NCBI GenBank assembly: GCA_964524835.1
Contig: CAZGEG010000015.1
Coordinates: forward strand, 1-64,000
Source of the DNA: JACRCG01 sp964524835
GTDB lineage: Bacteria > Desulfobacterota > Desulfuromonadia > Geobacterales > Pseudopelobacteraceae
DNA length: 64,000 bases
Reading direction: 5' to 3'
Shown: in pieces, positions 33,920-41,098 of the stretch
Numbering within the stretch: position 1 is the first letter of the stretch
Layout of the letters: the number at the start of each line of letters is the position of its first letter
Notes under the pieces: generated by a model
Seen by the model: only the letters and a program-made list of their open reading frames with translations
Told to the model about the DNA's origin: nothing
Databases searched by the model: none
Program-made: the position numbers and the translations under genes

Positions 33920-34339
33920 ATGCGCACCATCATCAACTGTTTACTTCTTTTCACCTTCACCCTGACTCTTAATGCCTGCGGAGCGAAACGTCCGGTCCTT
34001 TATCCCAACAATCATTTAAAGGAAATCGGCCGGGCTAAAGCGAATCAGGAGATTGACGACTGCATCAGCATGGCCAATGATTATCAGGCGGGCGGTGACA
34101 GGAGCAAAGAAATTGCCAAGGATACCGGCAAGGCGGGCATTGTCGGAGCGGCTACCGGCGCCGTAATCGGCGTCTTCACCGGCGACATCGGCCGGGCCAC
34201 GGCCATCGGCGGCGCAGGTGCCGCCACCGCGACAATGGGCTCTGGCATCATGCGGTCTGACGAGCCTGATCCGGTATTTAAACAGTTTGTTGACCAATGC
34301 CTGCGGGAGAAAGGGTTTCAGCCGCTCGGGTGGCGCTGA
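33920..34339 (+). CDS. Glycine-zipper lipoprotein
   Basis: 139 residues from the ATG at 33920 with AAGGAG eight bases ahead. A lipoprotein signal (MRTIINCLLLFTFTLTLNAC) ends in the lipobox LNAC. The mature protein has a glycine-zipper stretch (GIVGAATGAVIGVFTGDIGRATAIGGAGAATATMGSG) seen in outer-membrane-associated proteins, and ends with a short Cys-containing tail (VDQCLREKGFQPLGWR) found in similar small lipoproteins. Function unknown. Confidence 0.8.
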   Translation: MRTIINCLLLFTFTLTLNACGAKRPVLYPNNHLKEIGRAKANQEIDDCISMANDYQAGGDRSKEIAKDTGKAGIVGAATGAVIGVFTGDIGRATAIGGAGAATATMGSGIMRSDEPDPVFKQFVDQCLREKGFQPLGWR

Positions 34340-34425
34340 CATCTGCCTGATTGGCATGCAGATACAATTCCGCGTGAACCGGCAGATATAATGACCAAAA
34401 TTATTTAATACCAACGGAGGCCTGA

Positions 34426-35520
34426 ATGTCGAAGAGAATGAAGATTTGCATCAATACCGGCGGCGGTGACGCACCGGGACTGAACGCCGTCATCGAGGCG
34501 GTTACCATGGCCGCCTACAACCGGCAATGGGAGGTATACGGTATCAAATGCGGTTATGCCGGCCTCATGAACACCGAAGAGATTATTGCCCTGACTCCGG
34601 AAAAGGTCAACGGCATCGCCAGCGTCGGCGGTACCATCCTGGGAACAACCAACAAGGGCAATCCTTTTATGATGCCGGTCTGCAATGCAGCGGGAGAATG
34701 GGAGAACAGGGATCTGTCGGACAAGGTTCTGGACAACTTCCGCCGCCTCCGCTTCGATGCCCTCGTTGCCGTCGGCGGCGACGGCAGTCTGGAGATCGCC
34801 CACCGCTTTGCCGAAAAAGGGATGCCGGTGATCGGCGTTCCCAAGACCATCGACAACGACATGGGCGGAACCAACATTACCTTCGGCTTCGATACGGCCG
34901 TCAGCATCGCCACCGAGGCGATCGACCGCCTGCATTCCACCGCCAAGTCCCATGACCGAGTCATGGTGGTGGAGGTTATGGGTCGCAATGCCGGTTTTAT
35001 CACCCTGAACAGCGGCATATCCGGCAACGCCGATGTAATCCTGATTCCGGAGATACCGTTCGATATCGACAAGGTCTGCGACAAGATCATGGACAACGAG
35101 CTGCACGGCCATAAATATGCGATCGTGGTCGTGGCGGAGGGGGCGCTGCCGAAAGGAGGCGATGTGATCACCAAAGGCTCCGGCGAGGTCGGCCGCCAGC
35201 ACGCAGTGCTGGGCGGGGTTGCCGAATATGTGGCTAGGGAGGTCTCGCAGCGCACCGGCAAGGACTCGCGTTCCATGGTCCTCGGCCACCTGCTGCGCGG
35301 CGGTTCACCCACGACTTTCGACCGCCTGCTCTCACTCCGCTTCGGAGCCGCCGCCGTGCGGGCCATCGAAATGGGTAAATTTGATCACATGGTGGCGCTC
35401 CATTCGCCGGACATCGCATTGGTGCCGCTGGGAGAAGCGCTGGGGATCCAGAAACGGGTTCAGCCGGACGGCGATACGGTGCTGACGGCCCGTGATCTCG
35501 GGATAAGTTTCGGCGATTGA
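34426..35520 (+). CDS. pfkA: 6-phosphofructokinase
   Basis: 364 residues of the group III (mixed-substrate) PFK type. The phosphoryl donor loop reads GGDGSLEIA with Gly at the position usually numbered 104, and the next key site reads PKTIDND with Lys (124). Gly plus Lys is the pattern of group III enzymes that use ATP rather than pyrophosphate. That is known for the family and not tested here. ACGGAGG lies seven bases ahead of the ATG. It stands alone between a lipoprotein gene and the converging methyltransferase. Confidence 0.92.
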   Translation: MSKRMKICINTGGGDAPGLNAVIEAVTMAAYNRQWEVYGIKCGYAGLMNTEEIIALTPEKVNGIASVGGTILGTTNKGNPFMMPVCNAAGEWENRDLSDKVLDNFRRLRFDALVAVGGDGSLEIAHRFAEKGMPVIGVPKTIDNDMGGTNITFGFDTAVSIATEAIDRLHSTAKSHDRVMVVEVMGRNAGFITLNSGISGNADVILIPEIPFDIDKVCDKIMDNELHGHKYAIVVVAEGALPKGGDVITKGSGEVGRQHAVLGGVAEYVAREVSQRTGKDSRSMVLGHLLRGGSPTTFDRLLSLRFGAAAVRAIEMGKFDHMVALHSPDIALVPLGEALGIQKRVQPDGDTVLTARDLGISFGD

Positions 35521-35611
35521 GAAGCGAATACAAAGGGGGGGGGCGTGCCTGCATTCATTCCTGAAATGAAAAGGTTCGGCCCCTTCAAATCAGAAGGCTC
35601 GACGATTTTAT

Positions 35612-37135
35612 TTAATCCACCAGCAGCAGACCCATATACTGCACAAAATCATCACTGCTGCGCAGCGGCGCGACCGGGATGCCGCAGCTCTCCGCCAGGG
35701 CGAAGACATCGCAGCCGCACGACTCCAGTGACGGCCGCCTCTTCTCCGGAAAGCGGCACTGCGTGTCGTCACACTCCCCGCACCAGCAGCAGGGGCCGCC
35801 GCTGAAAACCAGCGCTTTCTTGAACCCGCTTAAGAACGCCTCCCGCTCCAACCCCAGCAGTTTTTCCTGAAAATCCTTGAGCGGCGGCTGTCCGGCGACC
35901 AGCAGCGCCCGCGAATAGCACCCCAGCAGCTCCTCGAACCCGGCCTGGTCCATGGCGCGGGGCGGGCAGCTCCACCGCCTGCCGTACCGGGAGCAGCCGT
36001 AGGCGCATTTGGCCCGGACCCATGCCTCGCTCCGGATGCGGGCCGGATCGAGCTCCACCGCGGCAAAGAAACCGTGGGAGAGGGCGTGGCGCTTCAAGGT
36101 AAACAGTGACGAAGCTGATTGAATCGGCGAGGTACGGGTAGCTACCAGAGCGAGAGAGCTGGAAGGGAGTTCAATTATCGAGTGGTGGGGAAAGCCGGCG
36201 CCCTTCAGCAGCGCTGCGGTTTCGGCGGTCGTGTAACTGCGTCCGTTCCAGGTGTTGACCAGCATGTGCAGGTCATACAGCGCGCCGAAGCTGTTGGCGT
36301 CCCGGTAGAAATCGTGGACAACCAACAGTCCCTCATCGGTCAGCATCTCCCCGGCCCGCTCCAGCAGGGCCCGATTTTCGTCCGGGCTGTAGCAGTGGCA
36401 GATGTTGGAGAACAGCAGCAGATCGACCGTGGCACGATGTCCGGCGACAAGGGCGGCCAGCTCCTGCCGCTCCAGGATGTTGCAGGGGTGAAAAGTCAGG
36501 TTGTGCGGGATCGGCCCGGCTGCCGCCTGCGCGCAGACGTCCGGCAGGTCGCAGGCGATCCCCCGCCACTGGGGATGGCGCGCGAGGAACTCGCGCAGAT
36601 AGGTGCCCTCCCCCGCCCCGATGTCGATGATCGTCCCCTGCTCCGGCAGATCCGTCAGTGCATCCCACAGCTCCCGGGAGCGGACCGCCGCCGCCTCGTT
36701 CATCGCCTTTTGAAAGAGCCGCAGCCGCTCCCTGCATTCATTGTCCGGCCGTTCTCGGAGCAGCGTCCCCTGCCCCTGCTGCAACAAGGTCCCGAGCTGT
36801 TGCCAGTTCTCAATAAGCGTCGGCTCGAACTCGATAACATGGCGCTGGGTCGTGGGACTCGTCCGGCTGAGGTATGTCCTGCTGAAGCGCGACAGGGAGA
36901 GGCGCCCGTCATACCGTTCGACCAGCCCGACATTCACCAGCAGCGCGATGAAACGCCGACCCTCATCAGGCTTCAGATTGGTCGCCTGCAGCAACTCCTC
37001 AAATACACATCCCCCCTCCTCCAGCAGGTCGATGATGCCGGATTTGAGCGCCTCGGCCATGACGCAGAACATGCGGTAGCCGCCGGTCAGGTCGCAGAAG
37101 GTACGGTACGAATCATCGGAAGGGAGGATTTTCAT
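35612..37135 (-). CDS. Fused O-methyltransferase - DUF2284 protein, BzaC candidate
   Basis: 507 residues. Residues 1-335 form an O-methyltransferase of the acetylserotonin/hydroxyneurosporene type: a winged-helix dimerisation part (LLEEGGCVFEELLQATNLKPDEGRRFIALL), the SAM motif IIDIGAGEGTYLREFL (near 165) and DLLLFSNICHCYSPDENRALLERAGEML. Residues about 340-507 form a Cys-rich DUF2284 domain (CAYGCSRYGRRWSCPP, GGPCCWCGECDDTQC, SCGCDVFALAESCG) that probably binds metal. It is the last gene behind the riboswitch-controlled cobU-cobT-bzaF row. BzaC methylates 5-hydroxybenzimidazole, so it is a candidate for that step. The fusion is unusual. Confidence 0.75.
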   Translation of the reverse strand: MKILPSDDSYRTFCDLTGGYRMFCVMAEALKSGIIDLLEEGGCVFEELLQATNLKPDEGRRFIALLVNVGLVERYDGRLSLSRFSRTYLSRTSPTTQRHVIEFEPTLIENWQQLGTLLQQGQGTLLRERPDNECRERLRLFQKAMNEAAAVRSRELWDALTDLPEQGTIIDIGAGEGTYLREFLARHPQWRGIACDLPDVCAQAAAGPIPHNLTFHPCNILERQELAALVAGHRATVDLLLFSNICHCYSPDENRALLERAGEMLTDEGLLVVHDFYRDANSFGALYDLHMLVNTWNGRSYTTAETAALLKGAGFPHHSIIELPSSSLALVATRTSPIQSASSLFTLKRHALSHGFFAAVELDPARIRSEAWVRAKCAYGCSRYGRRWSCPPRAMDQAGFEELLGCYSRALLVAGQPPLKDFQEKLLGLEREAFLSGFKKALVFSGGPCCWCGECDDTQCRFPEKRRPSLESCGCDVFALAESCGIPVAPLRSSDDFVQYMGLLLVD

Positions 37136-37165
37136 GGCTGTCCTGTCAAAGTTCTAAAAAGCGTC

Positions 37166-37264
37166 TCACCACTAAGACACTAAGAGCACGAAGGGTTATA
37201 TTCCATCTCCCCTGGTTTAAGAGTTTCATGGTTTTATAAGCTTTTCTTAGTGTCTTAGTGGTGA
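37166..37264. repeat. Palindromic repeat with 20-base perfect arms
   Basis: TCACCACTAAGACACTAAGA (37166-37185) and its exact inverse complement (37245-37264) are separated by 59 bases. It lies between the bzaF-like gene and the fused methyltransferase gene. Similar 'CTTAGTGTCTTAGTG' elements are common in many proteobacterial genomes. Confidence 0.8.
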
Positions 37265-37276
37265 AAAGTTCTGAGA

Positions 37277-38587
37277 CTAGATTTTGTCGCCCCTCAAGTC
37301 GCAGGCGAACAGCTTCCCCGCCCCGCGCGAGGCGCAGAAATCGCCGCACATCGTGCAGGTATCCTCGTCCTCCGGAGTGCGGCTGGCGCGGATCGCGCGG
37401 GCGTCCTCCGGGTAGAGCGCCAGCTGGAACTGCTTCTCCCAGTTCAGGTCGCGGCGCGCCTTGGACATCTCCTTGTCCCGCTCGCGCCCCTTTTCCGGGT
37501 ACTTGTTCATGTCACCGATATAGGCGGCAATCTTGGCGGTCTTGACGCCGGTGCGCACGTCCTCCTCGTTCGGGAGCGCCAGGTGCTCGGCCGGGGTGAT
37601 GTAGCAGATCAGGTCGGCGCCGAAGCGGCTCGACTGGGCCGCGCCGATGGCGGCGGTGATATGGTCGAAACCGGGAGCCACGTCGGTGGCGATCGGCCCC
37701 AGCATGTAGTACGGCGCGCCGCCGCTCATCCTTTTTTGCAGCTGGATGTTCCCCTCGATCTCGTCCAGCGGCACGTGTCCCGGACCCTCCACGAGCATCT
37801 GGCACCCCATGTCGCGGCCGATCTCGGCCAGTTCGCAGTTGAAGATCAGCTCCTGGATCTGGGCCCGGTCGGAGGAGTCGTGGATCGCCCCGGCGCGCAG
37901 GCCGTTGCCGAGCGACAGTACGGTGTCGTATTTCTTCAGGATCGAAACGACCCGGTCGAATTTCTCGTAAAGCGGGTTCTCGCGACCATTGGCGATCATC
38001 CAGGCCACCATCGAAACGCCCCCCTTGGATACCAGTCCGCCATAGCGGTACCCCTGCTTGCGCAGCCGCTCGATTGTGCAGAGGTTGATGCCGCAGTGCA
38101 CCGCCATGAAGGCCATGCCGTCGGCGCACTGTTTCTCGATAATATCGAAGAGCATCTCCTCGTCCAGCTTGTTCGGGTCGCCGTATTTGCGGGCCGCCTC
38201 GCAGAAGGCCTGGTAGAGCGGCACGTTGCCGACCGGCAGGTCGACGGCGGCGATGACTTCGCGGCGGACGCGGTCGAGGTCCCCCCCCACGGAGAGCTCC
38301 ATCAGCGTATCGGCGCCCGACTCCTGTGCCGCCAGCGCCTTGGCTATCTCGGCATCGTAGTCGATGATGTCCGAGGAGGTGCCGATGGAGGCGTTGACCT
38401 TGGTGGAAAGCCCCTTGCCGATGCCTGCCACACGGGAGGGCTTGCGGTTGTGGTTCCAGGGGATGACGATCTTCCCTTCGGCGGTCATCCGGCGGATATA
38501 CTCCGCCTCAAGCAGCTCGTTGACGGCGACGCTCTGCATCTGGGGGGTGATGATGCCCTGGCGGGCAAATTCGATCTGGGTCGGCAT
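37277..38587 (-). CDS. bzaF: ThiC paralogue, probable 5-hydroxybenzimidazole synthase BzaF
   Basis: 436 residues of the ThiC/BzaF radical SAM family. ThiC turns aminoimidazole ribotide into the thiamin pyrimidine; BzaF turns the same substrate into 5-hydroxybenzimidazole. Its place between cobT and a methyltransferase behind a B12 riboswitch argues for BzaF. The C-terminal cluster motif reads CTMCGDFC (CX2CX3C), one residue shorter than the CX2CX4C of ThiC, with a divergent tail. Conserved family stretches are visible (MAVHCGINLCTIERL, GCQMLVEGPGHVPLDEIEGN, GPIATDVAPGFDHITAAIG). It lies 77 bases after cobT. Confidence 0.85.
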   Translation of the reverse strand: MPTQIEFARQGIITPQMQSVAVNELLEAEYIRRMTAEGKIVIPWNHNRKPSRVAGIGKGLSTKVNASIGTSSDIIDYDAEIAKALAAQESGADTLMELSVGGDLDRVRREVIAAVDLPVGNVPLYQAFCEAARKYGDPNKLDEEMLFDIIEKQCADGMAFMAVHCGINLCTIERLRKQGYRYGGLVSKGGVSMVAWMIANGRENPLYEKFDRVVSILKKYDTVLSLGNGLRAGAIHDSSDRAQIQELIFNCELAEIGRDMGCQMLVEGPGHVPLDEIEGNIQLQKRMSGGAPYYMLGPIATDVAPGFDHITAAIGAAQSSRFGADLICYITPAEHLALPNEEDVRTGVKTAKIAAYIGDMNKYPEKGRERDKEMSKARRDLNWEKQFQLALYPEDARAIRASRTPEDEDTCTMCGDFCASRGAGKLFACDLRGDKI

Positions 38588-38664
38588 CGGTTCAGTTCCT
38601 TTTCAATTTTTATAAGAGCCCAAGGGTCAAGTTAAAAACAATTTCCTACATCCTTCATCCTTCA

Positions 38665-39714
38665 TCATTGCGATACTCCGGCCTGTTCAAAGGTCGCCAT
38701 CTCCTTCAACACCTTTACTCCGGCCTCAATCAGCGTCATGGCGAGAGCCGCCCCGGTCCCTTCACCCAGGCGGAACTGGAGATCCAGAATCGGTTCTGCG
38801 CCGATCCGCTCCAGCATGAAGCGATGACCGATTTCCACCGACTGGTGGGCGGCAAAGATATAGTCACGCACATGGGGATGCAGTTCCGAGGCGATCAGGG
38901 CTCCGGCCGTGGAGATAAAGCCGTCGATCACGACCGGAACTGAATTGGCCGCACACCCCAGCACCAGGCCGGCAATCGCCGCAATTTCCAGCCCGCCGAC
39001 CTTGGCCAGCACATCCAGCGGGTCACGGGGATCCGGTTTGTTAAGCGCCAGCCCCAGCTCGATGACCCGGATCTTGTTGATCAGCGCCTCGTCGCCGATG
39101 CCGGTGCCGCGATGGGTCACCTCCGCCACTGTCTTGCCGGAGAGAGCCGCGATGATGGCCGATGAGGGCGTGGTGTTGCCGATCCCCATTTCGCCGGTGC
39201 CGACCAGTCCCACTCCCTCCACGCGGCACTGATCGGCCAGCTCGATGCCGACGGTCAGGGCGGCAAGCATCTCGTCGCGGCTCATGGCCGGACCCTTGGC
39301 AAAGTTTTTCGTGCCGTGGGCTATTTTTTTGTGGATCAGGCCGGAAACGCCCGCGAAGTCATAATCGACCCCGACATCGACGACCCGCACATCCGCTCCG
39401 ACATGCCGGGCCAGCACGTTAACCCCGGCACCGCCGGAAAGGAAATTAAGCACCATCTGGGGGGTAACTTCCCGGGGAAACAGCGAAACCCCCTCTTCCG
39501 TGACGCCGTGATCCCCGGCAAAGGTATATACGACCTTCCGGGAAATATCCGGATCAGGTTTGCCGCTGATGGCGACGACGCGGCGGGCAAATTCCTCCAG
39601 CCGCCCCAGCGACCCTAGCGGCTTGGTCTTGTTGTCCAGCCGGGCCTGTGCCTGCAGCAGCAGTTCCGGGCTGACCGGCTTTATGCGTTTGAGAGTTTCT
39701 TTGACGATGTCCAT
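38665..39714 (-). CDS. cobT: Nicotinate-nucleotide-dimethylbenzimidazole phosphoribosyltransferase
   Basis: 349 residues. CobT activates the lower-ligand base to its alpha-ribotide. Family signatures are present: LDNKTKPLGSLGRLEEFARR, FAGDHGVTEEGVSLFPREVTPQMVLNFLSGGAGVNVLAR, GTGEMGIGNTTPSSAI and LGEGTGAALAM near the end. A reader should expect it to accept the benzimidazole made by the gene that follows. It lies 40 bases from cobU. Confidence 0.95.
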   Translation of the reverse strand: MDIVKETLKRIKPVSPELLLQAQARLDNKTKPLGSLGRLEEFARRVVAISGKPDPDISRKVVYTFAGDHGVTEEGVSLFPREVTPQMVLNFLSGGAGVNVLARHVGADVRVVDVGVDYDFAGVSGLIHKKIAHGTKNFAKGPAMSRDEMLAALTVGIELADQCRVEGVGLVGTGEMGIGNTTPSSAIIAALSGKTVAEVTHRGTGIGDEALINKIRVIELGLALNKPDPRDPLDVLAKVGGLEIAAIAGLVLGCAANSVPVVIDGFISTAGALIASELHPHVRDYIFAAHQSVEIGHRFMLERIGAEPILDLQFRLGEGTGAALAMTLIEAGVKVLKEMATFEQAGVSQ

Positions 39715-39754
39715 ATAAATTCTCCTTTTTTAAAAAAAGCATTAAGTACAAAGC

Positions 39755-40288
39755 TTATTTCAAGCGCAGCGGAATGCCGCTGATGACGGCATGCACCTCA
39801 TCCGCCGCCACGGCAATCGTCTGGTTCGCCGTGCCGGAGATGTCCCGGAACAGCCGCGCCAGGGCATTGTCCGGCACGATCCCCATGCCGACCTCGTTAC
39901 TGACCAGAACAACCGGCGTCACCATCCCCTGCAGCGTACTCTTCAGCCGCTGCAGATCCTCAAGTATCCGCTCTTCAACCTGTTCTCCGGCGTCTTCATA
40001 CTTGAACAACAGGTTGGAGAGCCACAGAGTCAGGCAATCCACCATAATCGCCTGAAACTGGCCGTCACAACGGGCCAGCGCCTGACTCAGGTAAACCGGC
40101 TCCTCGATTGTGCTCCACTCGCTGCCGCGCCGCTGTCGGTGCCGTTTGACGCGTTCTTCCATTTCGCTGTCCAGCGTCTGGGCCGTTGCCAGGTAGCCGA
40201 GCGGCGCACCGAATTCCCGTGCCCTCTTTTCGGCAAAAATGCTTTTGCCGCTCCGCGCTCCGCCGGTGATGAAGATTATCTGTGCCAT
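39755..40288 (-). CDS. cobU: Adenosylcobinamide kinase / guanylyltransferase
   Basis: 177 residues from the ATG at 40288, four bases after GGAGGG; thirteen codons further upstream are possible but lack a site. CobU phosphorylates adenosylcobinamide and transfers GMP to it. The P-loop FITGGARSGKS is at the start, and VDCLTLWLSNLL and LVSNEVGMGIVPDNALARLFRD are typical. It is the first gene of the riboswitch-controlled row. Confidence 0.95.
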   Translation of the reverse strand: MAQIIFITGGARSGKSIFAEKRAREFGAPLGYLATAQTLDSEMEERVKRHRQRRGSEWSTIEEPVYLSQALARCDGQFQAIMVDCLTLWLSNLLFKYEDAGEQVEERILEDLQRLKSTLQGMVTPVVLVSNEVGMGIVPDNALARLFRDISGTANQTIAVAADEVHAVISGIPLRLK

Positions 40289-40341
40289 ACTGCCCTCCTG
40301 GTCCTGATAAACCGGGTTAATAGTCAATGACGATGCAAGAG

Positions 40342-40378
40342 AAAAAGCCCCTGTCCGGGAAAGGGACAGGGGCTCGAA
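40342..40378 (-). terminator. Riboswitch expression-platform terminator
   Basis: On the minus strand AGCCCCTGTCC / GGACAGGGGCT (11-base stem, seven-base loop) is followed by TTTTTCTC. It lies between the cobalamin aptamer and cobU, so cobalamin binding should end transcription here. Confidence 0.85.
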
Positions 40379-40429
40379 AACCGTGCAATCTAGATACGAT
40401 CAGGCTTCGGCCCCTCGTTCCACGGAGGT

Positions 40430-40612
40430 CCCAAAACAGCTTCGGAATGGCAGGTTTCCTGGCTCCAGGGTCATCTTACTGGCCGCGCCTTCCCGGATAA
40501 TTCCAGTGGCATCTTGCGGCGTTCATCGCCTGTTACAGTTGCGGGTCAGCGAAGGATTTTCACCTTCTTCCCTTTTAACCGTGCCTGCGGGGCACGGCAC
40601 CAAAACCGGGTG
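40430..40612 (-). ncRNA. Cobalamin riboswitch
   Basis: Read on the minus strand it has the hallmarks of the AdoCbl aptamer: AAGGTGAAAATCCTTCGCTG followed by ACCCGCAACTGT, the B12 box GCCACTGG (inverse at 40503-40510), and the closing CAGGAAACCTGCC segment. It precedes cobU by about 140 bases and controls cobU-cobT-bzaF and perhaps the fused methyltransferase. Confidence 0.92.
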
Positions 40613-40713
40613 GTACATTCAAATGTGCTGAGATTTGTAGCAGACGAAGGAGACGAAAGTCAAAAGGAAACTGACGTAGCCAGCGAAGATGCCGCTTTGG
40701 TGCGGAAGTGGAA

Positions 40714-40917
40714 TTAATAATGCGGCGGCGGCTCTTCCTGATCAGGGTCGCGGGACACTGAGGGCGACATCGTCATAACCTGCTCCTTCAGCGCTCTGAA
40801 ATCGCGCCGCAACTGTTCCAGCATCAGCTCCTGGCGACAGACGATTTCATTCAGTTCCTGTATAGTATGCTCCTGCTGCATGTAGTGCATCTCCAGATCG
40901 TTGATCCGTTCTTCCAT
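40714..40917 (-). CDS. slyX: SlyX-like coiled-coil protein
   Basis: 67 residues, a SlyX protein: MEERINDLEMHYMQQEHTIQELNEIVCRQELMLEQLRRDFRALKEQV is one continuous coiled coil, and the end DQEEPPPHY is the SlyX C-terminal signature. A GGGAGG-type ribosome site precedes the ATG. The role of SlyX is not known. It is a stand-alone gene diverging from the chemoreceptor. Confidence 0.9.
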   Translation of the reverse strand: MEERINDLEMHYMQQEHTIQELNEIVCRQELMLEQLRRDFRALKEQVMTMSPSVSRDPDQEEPPPHY

Positions 40918-41098
40918 ACTCGCGTAACCTCCCGTTTGGATAGTTGTGTCGTTTACCGGAATATGCCCGATGCTTACTAATTACAACAGAAATGAGTCGT
41001 TGTTCTGTTTTTTTTATGAATTCCCAAAAAACCATGGTAGTGTCCCCACTTAATTAATCCGGCCGGGACATCGCAGGCCGCTTTTCGGGATGGCACCA

